Source of the DNA: Dehalococcoidia bacterium
GTDB taxonomy: Bacteria > Chloroflexota > Dehalococcoidia > JACVQG01 > JAHKAY01
Assembly: GCA_030744635.1 (NCBI GenBank)
Contig: JASLQE010000017.1
Span: 1 to 11,324 of the forward strand
Direction of reading: 5' to 3'
Length of the DNA stretch: 11,324 nt
In this document: one piece after another, positions 6,113-11,324 of the stretch
Numbering within the stretch: the first letter of the stretch is position 1
How the letters are laid out: each line of letters opens with the position of its first letter
Position numbers and translations under genes: made by a program
The notes under the pieces: model-generated
Databases searched by the model: none
Told to the model about the DNA's origin: nothing
Seen by the model: only the letters and a program-made list of their open reading frames with translations

Positions 6113-7045
6113 TCATCCCGATAGCGTGAACCGCCTTTCCCGGGGCACAGGCTCTATGCCCGCCCTCTCCCAGATTGTCATCTCCCTACTATGAGTGCCG
6201 GAGCCGTCCCCCCGAGAGATAAATGTCACCCCGGCCCTGGCTATCCGCCTGAAGGCCGCCGCCGCATCCGTCATACCGGCTATGCCCGCCGGGTCGTCCT
6301 CCGGGCCCAGGACGACGAAGTCGTTATACATTACATCCTGCCTGTTGACACCGTAGCCCTCGGCCACGAACCTGTCCTCCAGGTCCCGGGCGTGGACCAG
6401 AATCACATCGGCATCCCCATTGCGCCCCAGGGCAATGGCCTGGCCCGTGCCCACCGCTATCACTAGGGCCTCAGCATGGTGCGCCCTCTCAAAAAACGGC
6501 AGGATTTGGGCCAGCAGACCGGAATCTGCGGTGCTGGTAGTGGTGGCCAGGACCAGCCGCTCCCGCCCGGAAGTGGGCGTCTCCGGTGGTCGATAGCTGC
6601 TGCGCCCGGCTTTCCAGTCAGCGCTGTCCGGGTGGAACAGCACCTCACCACCCAGGGCGTAGCCCCCAATCATCTCCTGAGTATCACGGCTGGTAAGATA
6701 ACGGATGAACTCCAGAGCCAGCCCCGAGTTTACCTTGGGGTGTCTCTCCGGGTTCACCGCAATAACGCCATAATGATTACGCAGCAGGGGGTCCCCTGCC
6801 ACCAGGACCACCAGACCCAGGCCGGACCGGCGGGCGAGGAAGGTGCCCCTGTCGCTCAGGGTATATCCTTTCTTCTCATTGGCCAGCGTCAGCGTAGCTC
6901 CCATCCCCTGTCCTATGGACTGGTAGCGTCCCTCAAGTCCTGGCACCGCTTCTGTGGCGGAGTCCGGCCCCTGGCCGCACCCTGTCACCAACAGCGGTAG
7001 CAGTCCCAGCAGTATTCCCAGCCTCCAGGGCTGGCCCCGTATCAC
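6113..7045 (-). CDS. tupA: Tungstate-binding lipoprotein TupA, circularly permuted
   Basis: This is the extracytoplasmic tungstate-binding protein that delivers substrate to TupBC. The 310-residue protein starts with a lipoprotein signal (hydrophobic about 9-20, lipobox VTGC, Cys23). After it comes the part that in ordinary TupA is C-terminal: GQGMGATLTLANEKKGYTLSDRGTF (45-69), LVVLVAGDPLLRNHYGVIAVNPERHP (about 78-103) and EFIRYLTSRDTQEMIGGY. A linker (about 141-162) follows, then the normally N-terminal part: LVLATTTSTADSGLL (164-178) with TTTS 168-171, AVGTGQAIALGRNGDADVILVHA (197-219), YGVNRQDVMYNDFVVLGP and SRGDGSGTH (277-285). It ends at RRFTLSG, where ordinary proteins would run on into GQGMG. 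All core segments are present once, so the fold could still form. GTG 7045 is preferred (GGAGG at 7 nt) over TTG 7048. Confidence 0.9.
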   Translation of the reverse strand: MIRGQPWRLGILLGLLPLLVTGCGQGPDSATEAVPGLEGRYQSIGQGMGATLTLANEKKGYTLSDRGTFLARRSGLGLVVLVAGDPLLRNHYGVIAVNPERHPKVNSGLALEFIRYLTSRDTQEMIGGYALGGEVLFHPDSADWKAGRSSYRPPETPTSGRERLVLATTTSTADSGLLAQILPFFERAHHAEALVIAVGTGQAIALGRNGDADVILVHARDLEDRFVAEGYGVNRQDVMYNDFVVLGPEDDPAGIAGMTDAAAAFRRIARAGVTFISRGDGSGTHSREMTIWERAGIEPVPRERRFTLSG

Positions 7046-7062
7046 CAAAGGACCTCCAAAAC

Positions 7063-7095
7063 AAAAAAACAGCGCCTGTACGAGGAGACGCTGCT
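7063..7095 (-). terminator. Intrinsic terminator in the tup leader
   Basis: On the minus strand AGCAGCG (7095-7089) pairs with CGCTGTT (7074-7068) including one G-T pair, with an inner CCT/AGG stem, followed by a run of seven T (7069-7063). The hairpin ends a few bases before the tupA ribosome binding site GGAGG (7057-7053), so it would stop transcription before the gene is made, as in an attenuator. Confidence 0.65.
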
Positions 7096-7225
7096 TATTA
7101 AGTCAGCCCTCCTTTCCACTCTGGGGGGTGCCGGCGTTTCCATCGACACCGTTGGGGTCTTTGACCCACTGCGGCCGCCCACCTTAGACCGTGTCCTTAG
7201 GCCTGACGGCTCGGAAAGCAAATAT
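7096..7225 (-). ncRNA. Structured 5' leader of tupABC; candidate Moco/Tuco-type riboswitch
   Basis: Between the promoter and the terminator the leader can fold. CTTTCC (7218-7213) pairs with GGAAAG (7117-7112) as a closing stem; inside, GACAC (7195-7191) pairs with GTGTC (7149-7145), and GGGTC-AAA-GACCC (7167-7155) is a hairpin. The segments TTTCCGAGCC, CGATGGAAACG and AAAGGAGGGC occur in the order, and with a resemblance, that I remember for the molybdenum/tungsten cofactor (Moco) RNA motif; I cannot align it here. AGGAG (7113-7109) can instead pair with CTCCT (7087-7083) inside the terminator, so aptamer closure and terminator formation would go together, giving repression when cofactor is plentiful. 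Moco RNAs are known upstream of molybdate and tungstate transporter genes, which fits. Structure is likely, class uncertain. Confidence 0.45.
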
Positions 7226-7246
7226 TCAGTTGTGTTATCTTAGCCT

Positions 7247-7275
7247 TTTTTACTACCTCCCACGGGTCTTGTCAA
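7247..7275 (-). promoter_or_regulatory. Probable promoter of the tup operon
   Basis: A perfect -35 TTGACA (7275-7270) is followed after 17 nt by TAAAAA (7252-7247), a weak -10; a second -10-like TAAGAT lies at 7242-7237 but at 27 nt spacing. Transcription would start near 7240, upstream of the structured leader. Confidence 0.5.
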
Positions 7276-7279
7276 GCTC

Positions 7280-7294
7280 ACGGCTGCAAGCCGT
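7280..7294. repeat. Inverted repeat just upstream of the tup -35 box
   Basis: ACGGCT-GCA-AGCCGT is a perfect 6-bp inverted repeat with a 3-nt centre, ending 4 nt before the TTGACA of the tup promoter. It could be an operator half-site pair or a small hairpin at the end of the thiolase transcript. Confidence 0.4.
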
Positions 7295-7332
7295 ATGCCA
7301 ACCACTATTTGCCCGCCCACCCGAACATTGAA

Positions 7333-7362
7333 TCTGGGGGGTGAAGCCCCCCAGACCCCCAG
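7333..7362 (-). repeat. Palindromic dispersed repeat, copy 2
   Basis: TCTGGGGGG (7333-7341), loop TGAAG, CCCCCCAGA (7347-7355) is a perfect 9-bp inverted repeat, followed by CCCCCAG. Read on the minus strand, the 30 bases match 27 of 30 of the copy at 4564-4593, including the short direct GGGGGTCTGGGGGG portion. It lies in the noncoding region after the thiolase gene. Confidence 0.75.
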
Positions 7363-7370
7363 AGGTGCGA

Positions 7371-7431
7371 TCCGATGATACTATGCTCATCGGACTCCGA
7401 TAGGCAGAGCACTATCAGAGGGGCGTATCCC
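7371..7431. repeat. Row of hairpins downstream of the thiolase gene
   Basis: TCCGATGA (7371-7378) and TCATCGGA (7387-7394) form a perfect 8-bp inverted repeat. GATAG (7399-7403) with CTATC (7412-7416) and GGGG-CGTAT-CCCC (7419-7431) follow. They lie between the thiolase stop codon and the tup promoter. None is followed by a T-run on the minus strand, so they are not standard terminators; they may protect the 3' end of the thiolase mRNA. Confidence 0.5.
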
Positions 7432-7484
7432 CCGAAGTTATCTCCCGGGCAGGTGGGTGGGAAATATAATTCTTGCTATACAGT

Positions 7485-8669
7485 CTACGCATTGCGGGAG
7501 AGGATGGTAACCACGGAGTTGGAGATACCCCTCCCCCCCACATTGTGCTGGAGGGCGTTGCCCTTTCTTAGCTCCACCTGCCGCCGGGGGTCCTGTGACG
7601 GGACATCCTCCCGGAGCTGCCAGTAAAGCTCCACCATCTGGGCGATGCCGCTGGCCCCCAGGGGGTGCCCCTTGGTCAGCAGGCCGCCTGAGGGGTTGAC
7701 CGGGAGGCGGCCCTCTATCTGGGTCTCGCCCCGCTCCACCATACGGCCCCCCTCCCCCTTCTCGCAGAAGCCCAGGTCCTCTATGTTCAGGATTTCGGTA
7801 ATGGTGAAGCAGTCGTGGCACTCCACCACATCTATGTCGGAGGGGGTGAGGCCGCTCATGGAGTAGGCCTGTTTTACCGCCCGCACCGTGGCCACGAACT
7901 CGGTCAGCTTCTCCTTCTCATGCACATAGGGGACATCCGTGCCCATGCCGAACCCGGCCACATACACCGGCTTATCGGTATACTTATGGGCGATATCCGA
8001 CCGGCACAGGATGACTGCGGCGGCCCCGTCTGTCTGGGGACAGCAGTCCAACAGGTTAAGCGGGTAGCACACCGGAGGGGACTTGAGCACATCCTCAACC
8101 GTGACCAGGTTCTGATAGTGGGAGTAGGGGTCCAGGGTGCCGTTGTAGTGGTTCTTGACCGCCACCATGGCCATCTGCTCCTTGGTGGTGCCGAACTCGT
8201 GCATATGGCGCACCGCCTGGGGGGCGAACATGGTCATGGCCGTCTCCCCCCTCTGGAGCACGGGGTGGCCCTGAGCCGCCAGGCCCAACAGCCCCTGGGT
8301 GGTGTTGTCCCGCATCTTCTCATAGCCCAGGCACAGAGCCACATCGTATACGCCGGAGGCCACACCCAGGACGGCGTTGCGGAAGGCATCGCTGCCGGTG
8401 GGGCAGCCGTTCTCCACATGGGTGCAAGGGATGCCAGCCAGGCCGATGGCCCCCACCAGACTCACCCCACCCACCGTCTGATAGCCGTGCAGGCCGGGAC
8501 GGCAGGTGCCCAGCCAGGCCGCTTCAATCTCTTTGGGCTGTATCCCTTTGTCCACGCCCATGAGGCAGGCCAGGTAGGCCTCCTCAATCATCTCCTCGGC
8601 GGACTTCTCGAAAAGCTCACCGAACTTGATGATACCGGCACCAACAACTGCTACCCGGTTCCACCCCAT
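7485..8669 (-). CDS. Thiolase family protein (SCP-x-like acetyl-CoA acetyltransferase)
   Basis: Thiolases join or split acyl-CoA chains by Claisen chemistry on a cysteine. This 394-residue cytoplasmic protein has VENGCPTGSDAF with nucleophile Cys89, VVECHDCFTITE with His285 (the HDCF motif of the SCP-x group), GGLLTKGHPLGASG with His335, and HNVGGRG near the C-terminus (376-381) in place of the CxG motif of degradative thiolases. The active site looks complete. ATG 8669 has AAAGGAGG 5 nt upstream, and the gene follows the HMGCS-like/DUF35 gene by 12 nt, so the two are surely cotranscribed. In archaea an SCP-x-type thiolase, DUF35 and HMG-CoA synthase form one complex, and DUF35-thiolase pairs also work in anaerobic aromatic degradation (BbsAB). 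The proteins encoded here probably form a comparable complex; the substrate is unknown. Confidence 0.92.
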   Translation of the reverse strand: MGWNRVAVVGAGIIKFGELFEKSAEEMIEEAYLACLMGVDKGIQPKEIEAAWLGTCRPGLHGYQTVGGVSLVGAIGLAGIPCTHVENGCPTGSDAFRNAVLGVASGVYDVALCLGYEKMRDNTTQGLLGLAAQGHPVLQRGETAMTMFAPQAVRHMHEFGTTKEQMAMVAVKNHYNGTLDPYSHYQNLVTVEDVLKSPPVCYPLNLLDCCPQTDGAAAVILCRSDIAHKYTDKPVYVAGFGMGTDVPYVHEKEKLTEFVATVRAVKQAYSMSGLTPSDIDVVECHDCFTITEILNIEDLGFCEKGEGGRMVERGETQIEGRLPVNPSGGLLTKGHPLGASGIAQMVELYWQLREDVPSQDPRRQVELRKGNALQHNVGGRGISNSVVTILSRNA

Positions 8670-8681
8670 GTCAGCCTCCTT

Positions 8682-10115
8682 TCACGCCGCCTGGCGTAGG
8701 AAACGAAAGACATTCCCATAGAGATTAACGCTATCCTCGGTGGCCAGCCGCCTCACCACCAGCTCCACCTCCCTGTCAACCTTGACATCCTCGGTCTTCA
8801 TCTCGGTGCCCAGGGCGCGGTGCCGAGTGCCGTCCTCCAGGTCAGCGATGATAACCGGCAGCGGGCTTTCATCAAACCCCGCCGGCAGGTAGAAGTTGAT
8901 GCAGAAGGTGTGAATCTGGCCCCTCCGGGGCAGCAGCACCGTATCAAATGAGGTGTCCCCGCAGCGAATGCATATGCGCCTCTCCGAGGGCGGGAAGTTT
9001 ACATAGCCGCACCTCCGGCATTTGGCCCCCAGGGGCCGCAGCAACTCGGACATCTCGCGGCTGATGAGGGGGCTCATGGGAGGCAGGCCCATTTTGGCAG
9101 GTGGTGAGGGGTCCTTCAGCAGCCCCCTCAGCTTCAGCAAAGTAGTATAGTCCAGGTAGTCCTTGCTCTTCAGGTATGCGTCCAGGGTCATGGCTGCGGC
9201 TTTCCCCTTACCTGTAACAGTAAAGGCAAAGGCATCGCTGGCCCCGGAGCCGTAGGAGCAGGCCAACACCCTTTCCCCCTCGCCAGCCACATCCAGCACA
9301 GCAGCCAGCGACAGGAAGACCAGGGCCGCCCCGGCATCCCCCACCTGAGGGAACAGGTCGGCGGCCTCCACCTGGGCCGGTGTAGCCCCAAGGGAACGGG
9401 CCACCCCCCGGGAAGCCCGCTCATCCGGCTGGTACAGCACCAGGTGGTGGTAGTCCGGTATAGTGGCCCCCATCTCGGAGAGGAGACCCTGAACGGCCTC
9501 AGTCACATGTTTGGCGTAGCCGTACTCCCGGCTGTAGCGAGGCTCGAAGAGACGCACATGAGGCTCGGAGGTCGCCCTCCATGTGTCCCGGAAGGAGGTG
9601 GCGTAGGTGAAGGAACCGTATATCTGAGCCACGCCCGGCCCCTCCCCTATCACCAGGGCCGCTGCCCCGGCACCGAACCCCTGCTCCAGCTCGCCGCCGG
9701 GGGAGGGCTGGCGGCTGTCGGAGCCGATAACCAACGCTTTGTGGATGCGGCCCGCACACACTGCATCTGTGGCCGTCTTGAGAGCCGCCGTGGCCGCCCT
9801 GGTGCTGGCCCCGAAGTCCACCACATCTATATCTGGCCTCAGGCCGAGGGCGGCACCGATAACCCCTATCGTAGATAGCTCAATGAAGGGGGATGATTCG
9901 GTACCCAGGTAGATGGCCCCAATTTCATCGGGCCTCACGCCACTATGGGTTAGGGCGTTGTGGGCCGCCTCGATGGCCATGGTGATGATGTCCTCGTTGA
10001 CCCAGGCCACCGCATTCTCACCCCGCCCCTTCCCCCCCCAAGCCCGCGCAATCTCCTCCCGCGGGATGCGGTACCGGGGCAGATAGGTCCCATAGCCCAG
10101 AATACTGGCTTTCAT
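8682..10115 (-). CDS. HMG-CoA synthase-like protein fused to a zinc-ribbon/OB-fold (DUF35) domain; catalytic residues replaced
   Basis: Residues 1-303 follow the archaeal HMG-CoA synthase pattern: GYGTYLPRYRIPREEIARAWG at the start, AIYLGTESSPF with Glu73 conserved, and SLAAVLDVA, SYGSGASDAFAFTVTG near the end. The catalytic cysteine position (FACKAGTAA in archaeal enzymes) reads ASTRAATAA here, putting Thr105 in its place. The catalytic histidine (HQPN) reads YQPD, with Tyr228. The GNTYSG loop reads GDAGAA. HMG-CoA synthesis therefore looks impossible. Residues about 345-477 form a DUF35 domain: rubredoxin-like ribbon Cys366, Cys369, Cys382, Cys385, then an OB-fold (GQIHTFCINFYLPAGF...). In archaea DUF35 is a separate protein bridging thiolase and HMG-CoA synthase. 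Here it is fused and the thiolase is next door, so a scaffold or CoA-channel role is likely. ATG 10115 has GAGGTGG upstream and a good promoter. Confidence 0.88.
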   Translation of the reverse strand: MKASILGYGTYLPRYRIPREEIARAWGGKGRGENAVAWVNEDIITMAIEAAHNALTHSGVRPDEIGAIYLGTESSPFIELSTIGVIGAALGLRPDIDVVDFGASTRAATAALKTATDAVCAGRIHKALVIGSDSRQPSPGGELEQGFGAGAAALVIGEGPGVAQIYGSFTYATSFRDTWRATSEPHVRLFEPRYSREYGYAKHVTEAVQGLLSEMGATIPDYHHLVLYQPDERASRGVARSLGATPAQVEAADLFPQVGDAGAALVFLSLAAVLDVAGEGERVLACSYGSGASDAFAFTVTGKGKAAAMTLDAYLKSKDYLDYTTLLKLRGLLKDPSPPAKMGLPPMSPLISREMSELLRPLGAKCRRCGYVNFPPSERRICIRCGDTSFDTVLLPRRGQIHTFCINFYLPAGFDESPLPVIIADLEDGTRHRALGTEMKTEDVKVDREVELVVRRLATEDSVNLYGNVFRFLRQAA

Positions 10116-10138
10116 ACCACCACCTCAGCTTTAGCCGA

Positions 10139-10168
10139 ATTATAGCATCTCTATTTAACCGGCGACAA
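10139..10168 (-). promoter_or_regulatory. Promoter of the HMGCS-like/thiolase operon
   Basis: On the minus strand a perfect -10 TATAAT (10144-10139) lies 18 nt after TTGTCG (10168-10163, four of six to the -35 consensus). Transcription would begin near 10132, about 17 nt before ATG 10115. Confidence 0.6.
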
Positions 10169-10196
10169 GGCAACCCAATAGGCCCGACGAGGATGA

Positions 10197-10202
10197 TACA
10201 AT
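10197..10202 (+). promoter_or_regulatory. Possible -10 element for the MscS-type channel gene
   Basis: TACAAT matches the -10 consensus at five of six positions and is 44 nt before the TTG start at 10246. I see no convincing -35 at the right distance. Confidence 0.3.
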
Positions 10203-10245
10203 AGTGGGGTGATAACCGGAAGCCGCTTATACACGGAGGTCGCCG

Positions 10246-11324
10246 TTGCTTGAACAGATGGTCTTGGGGGTAGCCCTGCGGGACGGCCTGTGGGCCTTGT
10301 CTACAGCAGCAGCCGCTGTATTAATCGCCGTGGTAGTCCATTTCCTGCTCAAAGGAGTGGTAAGGAAGCTGACGGGGAAGACCCGGACCGGCCTGGACGA
10401 TGCCCTTGTAATGGCACTGGACAGGCCCCTTTTAGGGGCCATACTGGTCACGGGCCTCTACTTGGCCTCCCGGTTCCTCCCGCTGCTGCCATCGGTGCGG
10501 GCCTACACCAGCCCGGGGTTCTCCGTCATCCTCAGCCTCCTGGGCATATACGCCGCCCTGAGCATGGTGCGGGGTTTACTGGGCTGGTACAACCGAGAGG
10601 TGGCCAGCAAGACCGAGATAGGACTGGACGATAGGATCGCCCGGCTGCTCAAGGCCGCGGCCCCCATTGTTGCCGGGCTGATGGCCCTGCTGGTGGTGCT
10701 GGCTGAGATAGGGGCAGACCTCTCCCCGGTTACCGGCTGGCTTGCCGGGCACGGCACCCGGCTGGGGCTTATCGTGGCCCTGTGGGCGGCGGCCATTTTC
10801 GCACTGGATCGGGCGGTGCCCAGGCTGGTGAGACAAATCGTGTCCCGCGGCGCCGATGAGGCGGATAGTGAGACCCAGAAGAGGGCGGATACCCTTACCA
10901 GGGTGCTGGTCACCGTAGGTCAGATAACCATCATATCCGTAGCCTCCTTCATGGTGCTCTCCGAACTGGGGCTGAATATCGGCCCGGTGCTGGCCGGACT
11001 GGGCGTGGCCGGGCTGGCTTTTGGCTTTGGCAGTCAGTACCTCATAAGGGACCTCATAGCTGGCCTGTTCATCATCATGGAGAACCAGTACCGTGTGGGA
11101 GATGTGGCCCGGGTGGCCGGTATTGCGGGCCTGGTGGAGGACATCAACCTGAGACGCACTCTCCTGCGAGACCTGGACGGCATAGTCCATGTGGTGCCCA
11201 ACGGGGAGATACGGGTGGCCAGCAACCTCACACGGGGCTTCTCCAGGGTCAACCTGAACATAAGTGTGGCCTATGACACAGACTTGGAGCATGCTATGGC
11301 CGTCATAGACCGGGTGGGGAAGGA
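10246..11324 (+). CDS. MscS-type mechanosensitive ion channel, C-terminus beyond window
   Basis: MscS-family channels open under membrane tension and release solutes. The frame stays open to the right edge, giving 359 residues. TTG 10246 is chosen because GGAGGT (10235-10240) is ideally placed; ATG at codon 5 is the alternative. Hydrophobic segments at about 15-37, 60-80, 92-113, 136-156, 172-189 and 218-240 precede the pore region GLGVAGLAFGFGSQYLIRDL (251-270), then LFIIMENQYRVGDVARV and the beta domain with HVVPNGEI (315-322). Three stretches resemble each other (TGLDDALVMALDRP at 48, IGLDDRIARLLKAAAP at 125, ETQKRADTLTRVL at 209), each leading into a membrane pair, as in larger channels with extra paddle helices. 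It has more helices than E. coli MscS. It is divergent from the HMGCS-like operon, with no evident functional link. Confidence 0.9.
   Translation, partial: MLEQMVLGVALRDGLWALSTAAAAVLIAVVVHFLLKGVVRKLTGKTRTGLDDALVMALDRPLLGAILVTGLYLASRFLPLLPSVRAYTSPGFSVILSLLGIYAALSMVRGLLGWYNREVASKTEIGLDDRIARLLKAAAPIVAGLMALLVVLAEIGADLSPVTGWLAGHGTRLGLIVALWAAAIFALDRAVPRLVRQIVSRGADEADSETQKRADTLTRVLVTVGQITIISVASFMVLSELGLNIGPVLAGLGVAGLAFGFGSQYLIRDLIAGLFIIMENQYRVGDVARVAGIAGLVEDINLRRTLLRDLDGIVHVVPNGEIRVASNLTRGFSRVNLNISVAYDTDLEHAMAVIDRVGK

Noticed and set aside
6113..7045. Two separate broken binding-protein genes instead of one permuted gene
   Set aside because: One uninterrupted frame covers both parts with a linker and a single signal peptide, and the parts are complementary, not overlapping.
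7815..8699. 294-residue open frame on the plus strand
   Set aside because: It lies antisense to the thiolase gene, is rich in His and Gly as expected of a shadow frame, and has no recognisable domain.
10576..11292. 238-residue open frame on the minus strand
   Set aside because: Antisense to the MscS-type channel, which has clear family motifs; composition is that of a shadow.
1..11324. Insertion sequence, phage or CRISPR array
   Set aside because: No transposase, integrase, phage gene or regularly spaced direct repeats are visible; the only repeats are the two palindromic copies and the trinucleotide tract.

Overview
The window is GC-rich bacterial DNA, densely packed with genes on both strands. 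Gene content fits an anaerobe of the Chloroflexota, most likely a Dehalococcoidia relative: a 2-hydroxyacyl-CoA dehydratase-family protein beside a class III CoA-transferase, a C_GCAxxG redox protein, a tungstate importer, an archaeal-style HMG-CoA-synthase-like/DUF35 protein next to an SCP-x-type thiolase, and an actinobacterial/chloroflexal-type HIT protein. This placement is inferred from families I recognise; no 16S rRNA or ribosomal protein gene is present to confirm it.

Layout. Positions 1-31 are the 3' end of a tRNA (probably Gln), followed after 13 nt by tag (3-methyladenine DNA glycosylase I, + strand). It converges on a minus-strand block that reads, in transcription order, class III CoA-transferase (start 3566), dehydratase-family protein (start 2337), then C_GCAxxG protein (start 1075). 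A divergent promoter region (3567-3764) separates this block from a plus-strand pair: a HIT hydrolase and a translationally coupled small membrane protein, whose C-terminus is encoded inside a palindromic dispersed repeat. Convergent to it is the tungstate ABC transporter operon tupA-tupB-tupC (7045 down to 4609, minus strand). A 436-nt leader/intergenic region (7049-7484) holds a promoter, a structured 5' leader that resembles a molybdenum/tungsten-cofactor riboswitch, an intrinsic terminator just before the tupA ribosome binding site, a second copy of the dispersed repeat and several hairpins. Next comes a two-gene minus-strand operon: an HMG-CoA-synthase-like protein fused to a zinc-ribbon/OB-fold (DUF35) domain (start 10115), then a thiolase (start 8669). 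The last gene is a multi-paddle MscS-type channel running off the right edge.

Main points of interest. (1) The tungstate-binding protein TupA appears circularly permuted: the segment that is normally C-terminal (GQGMG onward) follows the lipoprotein signal peptide directly, and the normally N-terminal segment (TTTSTADSG to SRGDGSGTH) comes second. (2) The tup leader has the architecture of a transcription-terminating riboswitch. (3) The HMG-CoA-synthase-like protein has lost the catalytic Cys and His (Thr105 and Tyr228 by my gapless alignment to archaeal HMGCS) but kept Glu73, and is fused to DUF35 beside a thiolase with an intact active site. This suggests a thiolase complex with a non-catalytic scaffold subunit. 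(4) One dehydratase-type subunit stands alone with a CoA-transferase, without the second subunit or the ATP-dependent activator that such systems normally need.
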